From positions 1 to 49,070 of the forward strand of contig JAQSXJ010000049.1 of NCBI GenBank assembly GCA_029256725.1: a stretch of 49,070 bases of DNA. Direction: 5' to 3'. The notes beneath the pieces were generated by a model. It was not told the origin of the DNA. It ran no database searches and saw only the letters and a program-made list of their open reading frames with translations. This stretch comes from Anaerocolumna sp. (GTDB lineage Bacteria > Bacillota > Clostridia > Lachnospirales > Lachnospiraceae). The stretch's first letter is position 1. Every line of letters begins with the position of its first letter. Below, piece after piece: positions 27,278-34,614 of the stretch. The translations under genes and the position numbers were made by a program.

Positions 27278-27703
27278 ATGGGATTTAGACTGAAAATTGA
27301 CGGATCAGGACCTGTAAACTTAAGTGAAAGATGTATCACAAGTGTGAATTTCCACTCAGATATTCCGGAGGATTCTAATGCAAGAGCAACAGACCACGGA
27401 ACAGAACTGATTATTCAGGGAAAGATGCTGTTCTCTTTAGGGGCGGCAGTGGAAGATTCTACCTTAAATCTTGCAAAATGGAGTGTTGTACCCAGTGAAT
27501 CAGCTGATAGTTACCGTAAGGTCCAGGTTGATGTGGTTGCAGCAGACCAGGTAGTTCGCCAGATTACTCTTCCCAATGCTTTTGTAATGGATTACAGAGA
27601 GGAACTGGACGATGAACATGGTGTAGGTGTTTTCTATCTTCATGTAAAGCAGAAGAAGGATTTAACACAGGATACTACTGTTGAAGGCGGATTCGGACAA
27701 TAA
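27278..27703 (+). CDS. Hcp-like tube protein, copy 1
   Basis: A 141-residue all-beta protein, MGFRLKIDGSGPVNL onward, with no signal peptide or membrane segment. Size, beta-strand alternation and position just after the sheath gene fit an inner-tube (Hcp/gp19-like) subunit. It is a clear paralogue of the next gene: both share an I-P-x-DSNAR block, a GK-h-L/h-h block, a W-S-h-VP block, an F-V-h-DY-x-E block and the KQKKD then EGG end. The start is ATG 27278 with GGAGG upstream. A TTG at 27263 overlaps that site and is rejected. Confidence 0.7.
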   Translation: MGFRLKIDGSGPVNLSERCITSVNFHSDIPEDSNARATDHGTELIIQGKMLFSLGAAVEDSTLNLAKWSVVPSESADSYRKVQVDVVAADQVVRQITLPNAFVMDYREELDDEHGVGVFYLHVKQKKDLTQDTTVEGGFGQ

Positions 27704-27717
27704 AGGGGGGATAAATT

Positions 27718-28146
27718 ATGTCATTAAGAGTAAAAATTGATGGACAGGACAGCTTTGAAATAGCAAAAGACTGTGTAAAAAAAGTGATTTTCAAGACGGA
27801 CATCCCTCTGGATTCTAATGCCAGAACAAAAGACGTGGGAAGTACTCTTGAAATTTTCGGTAAGATTCTTGTTGCAACAGATGGTGATCCTTTTGACAGC
27901 ACAAGACAGCTGGCTTTATGGTCAATGGTACCGGCTGAGAATTCAGCCTCTTATCGTCAGGTAACAGTAGAAGTTATTAATGCAGGTATAATTGAGAGAA
28001 AGTACAGCTTTCCAAGAGCATTTGTAATTGATTACAAAGAAGATTTTGGTAATTCCGATGGTATCGGTACTTTTAAGATCATTATTAAACAAAAGAAAGA
28101 TAAGCTCGATCAGATTGCCATAGAAGGTGGTTACACAGGAGCCTAA
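27718..28146 (+). CDS. Hcp-like tube protein, copy 2
   Basis: A 142-residue paralogue of the preceding tube-like protein, 14 bp downstream with a GGGGGG-type ribosome-binding site. It keeps DSNARTKDVGSTLEIFGKIL, ALWSMVPAENSASYRQV and AFVIDYKED, and ends IIKQKKDKLDQIAIEGGYTG. The pair differs most in the N-terminal third and in the middle loop, so the two may form different layers (tube proper and an initiator or distal ring) or a mixed tube. Transcription is attenuated directly after it by a hairpin terminator, consistent with higher dosage of sheath and tube than of downstream parts. Confidence 0.7.
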   Translation: MSLRVKIDGQDSFEIAKDCVKKVIFKTDIPLDSNARTKDVGSTLEIFGKILVATDGDPFDSTRQLALWSMVPAENSASYRQVTVEVINAGIIERKYSFPRAFVIDYKEDFGNSDGIGTFKIIIKQKKDKLDQIAIEGGYTGA

Positions 28147-28167
28147 GCTTATCCCAGTAGAATGGAG

Positions 28168-28194
28168 GGCACGTCTGGACAAGACGTGCCTTTT
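28168..28194 (+). terminator. Terminator after the sheath-tube genes
   Basis: GGCACGTCT (28168-28176) and AGACGTGCC (28182-28190) form a perfect 9-bp stem with a 5-nt loop, followed by TTTT. The following genes run the same way, so this is likely a partial terminator. Confidence 0.85.
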
Positions 28195-28271
28195 ATAGAA
28201 TTGTCCCTGTTCTAAAGCTTTTCCTTTCTATGAAAGGCCTTAGAATGAGGATAAGAAAGGGAGGAATCGGT

Positions 28272-28703
28272 ATGGAGCAGCAAAAAGACTGGTATCAGGT
28301 ATTAGAAATAGCAGAAAGCGCCACAGAGCAGGAGATAAAAGGAGCCTATAGGCGTCTCGCGAAAAAATACCATCCGGATACCCATGTCAGAGATAGAAGT
28401 AACATAGACAAATTTAATGACATAAACCAGGCGTATCAAATCTTAGGAAATGCAGAAAAGAAGCAGGAGTACGATAAGAAACGGACGCAGAATGCAGAGG
28501 ACAACCGTAATAGCACAAAAAGAGAAGGAAATGATAGCAGCAAAACGGATTTTGATTTTCAGAACATGAATAAGAAATTTGAAGAATTCTTCGGCTTTCA
28601 TCCGGAAACGAAAGACATTACAAGAGAAGATAAAATGAAATTAAAAAAGAATCCCCTGGATACAACCGATATGTTTGAGCGGTTCATGGGAATAAAGAGG
28701 TAG
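28272..28703 (+). CDS. J-domain (DnaJ-like) co-chaperone
   Basis: A 143-residue protein with an N-terminal J domain, DWYQVLEIAESATEQEIKGA to about residue 70, including the essential His34-Pro-Asp loop in KKYHPDTH, which stimulates Hsp70 ATPase. It lacks the Gly/Phe, zinc-finger and substrate-binding parts of full DnaJ. The remaining ~70 residues are charged, with FEEFFGFHPETKDITRED possibly a partner-binding segment. The start at 28272 has GGGAGG at good spacing; an ATG at 28230 has none. A divergent Hsp70 in the same block (34615) is the obvious partner. Confidence 0.88.
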   Translation: MEQQKDWYQVLEIAESATEQEIKGAYRRLAKKYHPDTHVRDRSNIDKFNDINQAYQILGNAEKKQEYDKKRTQNAEDNRNSTKREGNDSSKTDFDFQNMNKKFEEFFGFHPETKDITREDKMKLKKNPLDTTDMFERFMGIKR

Positions 28704-28706
28704 TGT

Positions 28707-29252
28707 ATGAAGAAGAGACTGAATCTAATCATTGCGGCGCTGCTGGTGTTGCTGGCAGGTTTGTTGTTTATGTATACACAGATTACATATTATTGGCTGT
28801 GGGGTTCCATTGCCCTTGTAATGGCAGGAATGCATGTCTTATGGGCGGAAAAGAAAGAGAAAACTGAAATACTGGAAAATAGATATATAGCAGGTAAGGA
28901 GAGGGCACTGGCAAGCACACTTACAGAAGTATTACTTCTTGGAGAAAACAATGAAAAGCTTACAGGCTGGAATATCTATGGTAAAAATGGACTTGTTATA
29001 GGCAGAGATATCGGAGAGAACCAGGTAGATGTCAATCTGGATCATACCATCTATGCAAGTATGATCGATATCGAACACGCAGTTCTTAATTTCTCCGGTA
29101 ATGACTGGTATGTAGAGGATATATCAACAAGAAATGGCGTAAGCCTTCAGAAAACAGATGGTAAGAAATACAAACTTGCTTATGGAAAACCATGTAGATT
29201 GGAAAGAGGAGACATTATATATGTAGCTCTGACCAAATTACAGATTATATAA
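28707..29252 (+). CDS. Membrane-anchored FHA-domain protein
   Basis: A 181-residue protein with two membrane helices at the N-terminus (LNLIIAALLVLLAGLLFMY and YYWLWGSIALVMAGMHVLW) and a cytosolic FHA domain from about residue 90: GLVIGRDIGENQVDVNL, SMIDIEHAVLNF, WYVEDISTRNGVSL, LERGDIIYVALTKLQII. The Gly-Arg, His and Asn positions that define phosphothreonine binding are present, although the usual Ser-x-x-His is altered to SMIDIEH. It starts 3 bp after the DnaJ stop. FHA proteins also regulate type VI systems through Ser/Thr phosphorylation. Confidence 0.85.
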   Translation: MKKRLNLIIAALLVLLAGLLFMYTQITYYWLWGSIALVMAGMHVLWAEKKEKTEILENRYIAGKERALASTLTEVLLLGENNEKLTGWNIYGKNGLVIGRDIGENQVDVNLDHTIYASMIDIEHAVLNFSGNDWYVEDISTRNGVSLQKTDGKKYKLAYGKPCRLERGDIIYVALTKLQII

Positions 29253-29283
29253 TAGACAGATTACGGAAAGGATGTAGGAAGTC

Positions 29284-29784
29284 ATGGGAGAATCCAATTT
29301 AATTCGCTGCCAGAATGGGCATATGTTCAGTAAAAAGAGGTATGGAACAGTGTGCCCTTACTGTAACATTGAAACGGCCACCAAGGAAAAGAAAGAGACA
29401 CAAAAATCAGAGGTGGACTTGGAAGAAGAACTGTTTAAAGAAGAGGTAAAACCCGTATGCGGCTGGCTTGTCTGCATTGACGGGCCAAGAAAAGGCAAGG
29501 ACTATAAGATCATAGATGGAAAGAATTTTATCGGACGTGCTGATGATATGGATATCCAGATACTTGGAGATAACGAAATATCCAGACGTAATCACGCTAT
29601 TGTTGTTTTTGACAGAAAGAAGAAAGAGTTTATGCTGTTGCCGGGAGATGCTAACGGTTTAGTATATCTGGACGAAAACGCAGTATACACACCGATGCCA
29701 CTATATCCATATGCCAAAATCGAACTTGGAAAGTCTACATTTTTGTTCCTGCCTTTTTGCGGATCAAATTATATGTGGGAGTAA
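29284..29784 (+). CDS. Zinc-ribbon plus FHA-domain protein
   Basis: A 166-residue soluble protein. The N-terminus has a small zinc ribbon (CQNGHMFSKKRYGTVCPYC, with Cys-x-x-Gly-His and Cys-x-x-Cys). After a Glu/Lys linker, residues about 55-160 form an FHA domain: GKNFIGRADDMDIQILG, DNEISRRNHAIVVF and a last strand LGKSTFLFLPF. The Gly-Arg and Ser-Arg-Arg-x-His signature is intact, so phosphothreonine binding is expected. This architecture is common beside PP2C phosphatases in Clostridia. Good AGGAAG site before the ATG. Confidence 0.87.
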   Translation: MGESNLIRCQNGHMFSKKRYGTVCPYCNIETATKEKKETQKSEVDLEEELFKEEVKPVCGWLVCIDGPRKGKDYKIIDGKNFIGRADDMDIQILGDNEISRRNHAIVVFDRKKKEFMLLPGDANGLVYLDENAVYTPMPLYPYAKIELGKSTFLFLPFCGSNYMWE

Positions 29785-29805
29785 ATAGAGGAGGGTACAG
29801 ATTGA

Positions 29806-30648
29806 ATGGATAACTCCTATTACATAATCGGAGGATTGGTTTGTATTATTTTCATACTGGAAATAGTGAAACTGTGGGTAAGACCTGTCAAACCGGACTC
29901 CGGACGGGACCAAGGCTATTGTATGACCATTGGAACCTGTGAAGTACAAGAAGACCTTGGGGATGTGGCTGTTACACCTTCTGGAAGGATGGCTGTATTG
30001 TCTGATGGAATGGGAAGGGCGTATGGTGGCCGCATTGCCAGTAAAATTGCGATCGAAACATTTATTAATATTTTTGAGGACTATAATGCCTTTCATAATC
30101 CCCAATATTTTTTTCGGAAAGCTTTCCACTCTGCCAATAAAGAGATATTAAAAGCTTTAGAAGGAGAAGAAAGGGGAGCCGCAAGTGTTAGTTGTGCGTT
30201 GCTTCGAAAAGGATATCTGTATTACGCGGTAGCCGGAAATGTAAAGGTATGTGTCTACAGAGAGAAAAGCCTGGTTCCGGTTTCTGCCGGTCATACCGTT
30301 GCAGTACTGGCGGAACAACGGTTTCGTGAAGGAAAACTTTCGAAACAGGAAGCGGTAAAACTTCTGGAAAATCAACGGCTGTACAATTTCGTTGGAAGAG
30401 ACGGCTTTGAGGATATAGAACTATTTGACGCACCTATACGACTGAAAAATAATGACATTATCGTTCTTATGACGGATGGAGTATATGAACTGTTAGGTTT
30501 TAAACAAATAGAGCGGGTATTAAATAAGAACGGAAGCTGCCAGCAGATGGCATTGGAGATTATAGAAGCAGTTAATAAACATAAAAGTGAAGCAAAAGAT
30601 AATGCAAGTATTATTTTAATCAGGGTTAGGAATGGAGCTATGGTATGA
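29806..30648 (+). CDS. Membrane-tethered PP2C-type protein phosphatase
   Basis: A 280-residue protein with an N-terminal membrane helix (IIGGLVCIIFILEIVKLWV) and a cytosolic PP2C domain. Metal-binding motifs are intact: Asp67 in LSDGMGRAYGGRIASK, and Asp224 in LMTDGVYELLG, with a terminal DNASIILIR strand supplying the last Asp. It should remove phosphate from Ser/Thr on partners, plausibly ligands of the two FHA proteins upstream. GAGGAGG precedes the ATG. Its stop overlaps the start of the next gene (ATGA), so it is coupled to the pseudo-phosphatase. Confidence 0.9.
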   Translation: MDNSYYIIGGLVCIIFILEIVKLWVRPVKPDSGRDQGYCMTIGTCEVQEDLGDVAVTPSGRMAVLSDGMGRAYGGRIASKIAIETFINIFEDYNAFHNPQYFFRKAFHSANKEILKALEGEERGAASVSCALLRKGYLYYAVAGNVKVCVYREKSLVPVSAGHTVAVLAEQRFREGKLSKQEAVKLLENQRLYNFVGRDGFEDIELFDAPIRLKNNDIIVLMTDGVYELLGFKQIERVLNKNGSCQQMALEIIEAVNKHKSEAKDNASIILIRVRNGAMV

Positions 30649-32555
30649 GAAAACAGAATTCAGAGTTTAAGACTGCTTTTACTTCTGAAGCAAATGCTTT
30701 AAAAAATACGGACTACTTTGGTTTTGTTGAATTGGATCGGTATGCCTGTTATGTTATTGCCGATGGGATCGACGATCAGGTAGATGGTATTAGTGCCAGA
30801 TTAGCAGTTTCTGCCGCGATTGCAGCTTTTTCAGAAGCTCCCTCTATAAGCAAGAAAGGAATGCTTACCTGCTTAAAAGCAGCCAATAGGGCTCTGCTTA
30901 AGGCTAAGAGCAAGATGAAGTTAAAAGCTTCCATACTTATTATAATAACAGACTATGCAAAACTTAGATATGGACATGCCGGTAACATCAGACTGCGTTT
31001 ATACCGTGATGGATTCTTAAAATATCAGTCGCTGGATCAGTCTCTTACCATGGACCTGGTAGCAGCCGGACAAATACCACCTGATAAGGTAGCTTCTCAT
31101 GAAGAGCGAAATAACCTCTACACCTGCCTGGGACAAGAGAAAGAATTTAATCCTATCATATCCGGTAAAATCAAACTGACGAACTCCGATGCCATAGCTT
31201 TATACACAAGAGGTATATGGGAGAACATAGATGAAGGAGAGATAAAAGAAGTCTTTGCAGATACCACGGATGATCCGGAGAAAACTGTCAATGACCTGGA
31301 GGATATGCTTTTATCCAGACAGCCCGCAGGACTTGCAAAATATACCCTGGCCGTAATTTTTGCCAATAAGGTTTATGTGGATCCGGGGAAGAAAAGGAAG
31401 ATCCGCAAAGTTATTATGACAGTAATACCTGTCTTAACAATAGCAGCGGTACTGACAATTATACTAATCGTGCGGTATAACAATAAGCAGGATAAGATTC
31501 AGGAAATGGAGACGGCTTATTTAAAAAGCATTGAATATATACAATCCGATAATTATGTACGGGCAGAAGAAGAGTGTAAGAGTGCCCTTAAGCTGGCAAA
31601 CCAGGTGAAAGATAAAAAAATGGAGAAGGAACTCTCAGACTATCAGATACTCATAGAGACTATCTTATCCGCTGATGAGGCTCTTGACGGTAAAAAATAT
31701 GCAGATGCCAGCAAGCTGTTTCAAGAAGCTGCCAAGAGAGTCCGGTATGTGGATAATCTGGGTAAAGCTTACGTGTTTGACAGATTGGATTTGATTTCAG
31801 ATTATATATCTGTCTATGATTTAATCGGTCTTGGAGATACCCTTGCGCTTAACCTTTCCTATGATAAGGCTGAGGAAAAATATCTGGAAGCAAAAGCTCT
31901 GTCTGGGAAAATATATTTTGATGAAGGCAGAACATCTGCGATGGCAGCTCTTGAAAAGCTCTATGCAGATCAAAAGGGGATGAAAGAAGCAGAAGCAGAA
32001 GAAGCCAAGGAACAGGCAGAGAAACAGGAAGCGGCAGCTAATTATATGTCTTTGGGAGATAAAGCTTTTACCCAGGGAGATTATGAGAGCGCAAAGGTCC
32101 ACTATCTATCCGCAAAGCAGAAATTAGAGCTGTTAGGTGACGATATTCAGGCAAGTGCCGCAGAAGAGAAGGCAGAAGCAACAAATTCTAAAATAGAGCA
32201 GCAGAAGGTTCTTGAAAGAGAAGCTGACGGATACATGGATCAGGCTGCAGCCGCTGCGGCGAAGGAGGATTACACCACCGCTAAAAAGTATTACTTGTTA
32301 GCAAAGGACACCTATGCAGCACTGAAAAATCAGGACAAAGTAGATCAGATAGCCAGAAAGATGGAAGTGCTGGACATCAAAGAACAGGAAAAAGAAAAAG
32401 AAGAGGAAGCCAAAGAAAAAGCCGGCAGTGCAGCTACAGCAGATAATTCGGCAGCTGTATCAGCCGATAAGACAAAGGATTCCGCAACAACAGAAAATAC
32501 CAGCAATACGAAAACAGAAAACAAGGATAATTCAGCAAGTGAATCGGAGGAGTGA
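30645..32555 (+). CDS. Membrane pseudo-PP2C protein with C-terminal repeat helices
   Basis: A 636-residue protein. Residues 1-240 have the PP2C fold rhythm (YACYVIADGIDDQVDGISAR, YGHAGNIRLRLYRDGF), but the expected Asp in the late TDG motif is Arg189 in LYTRGIWENI, and the Gly-Gly after Asp40 is replaced by IDDQ. Catalysis is therefore probably lost. One membrane helix (MTVIPVLTIAAVLTIILIV) follows at about 262-280. The C-terminal ~360 residues are Ala/Glu/Lys-rich TPR-like helices (SLGDKAFTQGDYESAKVHYL, DYTTAKKYYLLAKDTYAAL) ending in a low-complexity Thr/Asn/Ser tail, expected outside the cell. It may signal across the membrane or anchor the machine. Confidence 0.8.
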   Translation: MRKQNSEFKTAFTSEANALKNTDYFGFVELDRYACYVIADGIDDQVDGISARLAVSAAIAAFSEAPSISKKGMLTCLKAANRALLKAKSKMKLKASILIIITDYAKLRYGHAGNIRLRLYRDGFLKYQSLDQSLTMDLVAAGQIPPDKVASHEERNNLYTCLGQEKEFNPIISGKIKLTNSDAIALYTRGIWENIDEGEIKEVFADTTDDPEKTVNDLEDMLLSRQPAGLAKYTLAVIFANKVYVDPGKKRKIRKVIMTVIPVLTIAAVLTIILIVRYNNKQDKIQEMETAYLKSIEYIQSDNYVRAEEECKSALKLANQVKDKKMEKELSDYQILIETILSADEALDGKKYADASKLFQEAAKRVRYVDNLGKAYVFDRLDLISDYISVYDLIGLGDTLALNLSYDKAEEKYLEAKALSGKIYFDEGRTSAMAALEKLYADQKGMKEAEAEEAKEQAEKQEAAANYMSLGDKAFTQGDYESAKVHYLSAKQKLELLGDDIQASAAEEKAEATNSKIEQQKVLEREADGYMDQAAAAAAKEDYTTAKKYYLLAKDTYAALKNQDKVDQIARKMEVLDIKEQEKEKEEEAKEKAGSAATADNSAAVSADKTKDSATTENTSNTKTENKDNSASESEE

Positions 32556-32587
32556 GTTCACTGTATAATCGGAAGGGAGAGTGTTAC

Positions 32588-33886
32588 ATGAAACCGGAAC
32601 AGGATTTTGATATGGAGAGCTATATCAATAAAAGAATGTTGGAGATCACATCCCTTAAGGATCGCCGTCTTTTTAAAGAGATAACCGAAAAGCTGCTGTT
32701 AGAAATAAATGATTACAACCAAAAGGCATACGAAACCTTGGAACAAAGAATCTTAAACGAACACAAAAGCCAGCAGAATGATTTTGCAATCTATCTGACC
32801 TTAACGGACCTCAAACATTATGATGCTACAGATACCTTTATGTATCCCATGGCAGCAGAAGATGTAAAGCGGAAAGATTATGACAATGCAGAGATCAGAA
32901 AAGCCCTGACTCATAACGAAAACATAAAGCTGCTGACAGTATTTATTAAAACCACAGTTACTAACATACATAAATTAATGAACACAGACAGAGTCTTTCA
33001 GGGGGTGATAAGAACACAAAAAGCAGAATACAAAGGAACTTTTCGAATTTCCAGAAATGAAAAGTATCTGGATCTTGTTAAAAATCTGTATTACATCTTT
33101 GGTGTCAACTATCAGCCATGGATGACAGTATGCGAGGCCTATCTTGCTAAAATGTTTGATGTATTTCTCTGTGCTGCTCCGCAAATGCCTGAGAAGGAAG
33201 AAATACTGGAAGTTACGATTGATTTTGAAGAATTTAACGACAGTGTTTATTATAACATGATACCTTTATGGAATCTGGAAAAGAAATTGGAAAAGACCAG
33301 TACCTATCCGGAAGCCTGCATTGATAAAGTGAATTATGAGCATCGAATCTTTTCACACCGTTTAAAGGAAGAATGTGAATACCTGATAATGAATACAGAT
33401 ATAGAGATTACTAATATCAGAAGGTTAAACGGAGACCTTCTGATCACCTGTCCCCTTAATAACCCCTGTGAATGGAACCTGTATCAGGTGAATAAGAGAA
33501 ACGGAAAAGAATATTATCTTTATCCTATGTTATCGAATCAGTCAAAGGAGAGTTTTGCAGGAAGTCTTACAGAAATGTTTCGAAGAAGTATCAAGACGAA
33601 AGCAGAACTAGGCAGATTAATGGAGGCTTTTTCTTACGATAATTATGTAATATTCAAGGATTTTGAAATCCTGGAAACGGCAGCGGAAGGGCTTAATGCC
33701 TGCAATTATAATATGGATGGATTTATCCTGGATGAGATAAGAATAGGAAGATCACGTCAGACACTGGTGCTTAATTTCGCAGCAGTCGAACAGGGACATT
33801 ACTTAAATGAAGATATCATGAGTTTTTTAGTGACACAGGTACAGAAGATATTTCCGGAGTATTTGTGTATCGGAAAACTGATATAG
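32588..33886 (+). CDS. Unassigned injection-system protein (possible baseplate part)
   Basis: A 432-residue soluble protein with no family I can name. The first ~75 residues are helical (DMESYINKRMLEITSLKDRR, LFKEITEKLLLEINDYNQKA). The middle is mixed alpha/beta with several aromatic-rich strands (YYIFGVNYQPWMTVCEAY, VTIDFEEFNDSVYYNMIPLW), and the end is compact. The start at 32588 is chosen for its GGGAGA site; the in-frame ATG at 32552 overlaps the previous stop and has none. Its size, helical N-terminus and place beside sheath, tube and Hsp70 genes make a TssF-like baseplate component a reasonable hypothesis, not a finding. Confidence 0.6.
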   Translation: MKPEQDFDMESYINKRMLEITSLKDRRLFKEITEKLLLEINDYNQKAYETLEQRILNEHKSQQNDFAIYLTLTDLKHYDATDTFMYPMAAEDVKRKDYDNAEIRKALTHNENIKLLTVFIKTTVTNIHKLMNTDRVFQGVIRTQKAEYKGTFRISRNEKYLDLVKNLYYIFGVNYQPWMTVCEAYLAKMFDVFLCAAPQMPEKEEILEVTIDFEEFNDSVYYNMIPLWNLEKKLEKTSTYPEACIDKVNYEHRIFSHRLKEECEYLIMNTDIEITNIRRLNGDLLITCPLNNPCEWNLYQVNKRNGKEYYLYPMLSNQSKESFAGSLTEMFRRSIKTKAELGRLMEAFSYDNYVIFKDFEILETAAEGLNACNYNMDGFILDEIRIGRSRQTLVLNFAAVEQGHYLNEDIMSFLVTQVQKIFPEYLCIGKLI

Positions 33887-33898
33887 GAGGAGAAACAG

Positions 33899-34591
33899 TT
33901 GAACTTTCTATGGGATATTTTTTTAAGGGCTCAGTCCTGTAAGAAAAAAGAAGAAGAACTGTTTTTTCTGCAGGCAAGTGAATACAGCCCGTTTTATGAA
34001 CAATCTTTTAGCTGTATTAATGAAGATAGTGTAGATACCAATGAAATTGAATTGAATCTTTTATATCGTTTTACAGATATATTTCAGGATATTCTGGCAG
34101 AGGAAGAAAATGAGTTTCCGGAATTCAAGAAATATATGATAGATGCTGTATTACATATTCTGTTGTATACAGACCTTAGACATGGACTGAGTACCAGAGA
34201 AATCTATATCAGAAAGCTAACAGAGGAACTGCTAAACGGTACCTTTTGGAAGGATTTCGCAAAGATATTTCATCTGATTCCTTTGCAAAAACAAAACCGT
34301 CTGGCGACGCTGGTGCTCAGCCAGATCCAGACAGGCTCCTCCCTGCTTATTTTTCGAAGATCAATCCTTATCCTGTTTCCCGATGCTATTTTGTATCAGG
34401 TAAAAGCGGATAGAAAAAAGCTGCTCTTATATCTGTCGGACAAGCCAGAAGAGCTAAAGAAGAATATGATTCAGCTGGTACAGGATATGTTTCTCCCACT
34501 CAGCTACAATATCCGAATTTTTTGGGAACATCATTTTGGGATAATCGGAGTTGAGGGTACCATGAAGATTGATGAGGTGTCTATTTACTAA
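33899..34591 (+). CDS. Unassigned injection-system protein, small
   Basis: A 230-residue soluble protein, not recognised. It uses a TTG start with GGAGG 9 nt upstream, 12 bp after the preceding gene. The C-terminal part (LATLVLSQIQTGSSLLIFRR, SILILFPDAILYQVKADRKK, then MFLPLSYNIRIFWEHHFGII) has the amphipathic strand pattern seen in some small baseplate wedge proteins. A baseplate role alongside the 32588 and 37239 products is possible by context only. Confidence 0.6.
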   Translation: MNFLWDIFLRAQSCKKKEEELFFLQASEYSPFYEQSFSCINEDSVDTNEIELNLLYRFTDIFQDILAEEENEFPEFKKYMIDAVLHILLYTDLRHGLSTREIYIRKLTEELLNGTFWKDFAKIFHLIPLQKQNRLATLVLSQIQTGSSLLIFRRSILILFPDAILYQVKADRKKLLLYLSDKPEELKKNMIQLVQDMFLPLSYNIRIFWEHHFGIIGVEGTMKIDEVSIY

Positions 34592-34614
34592 GTAGAAAGC
34601 GGGAGGATGCACAG

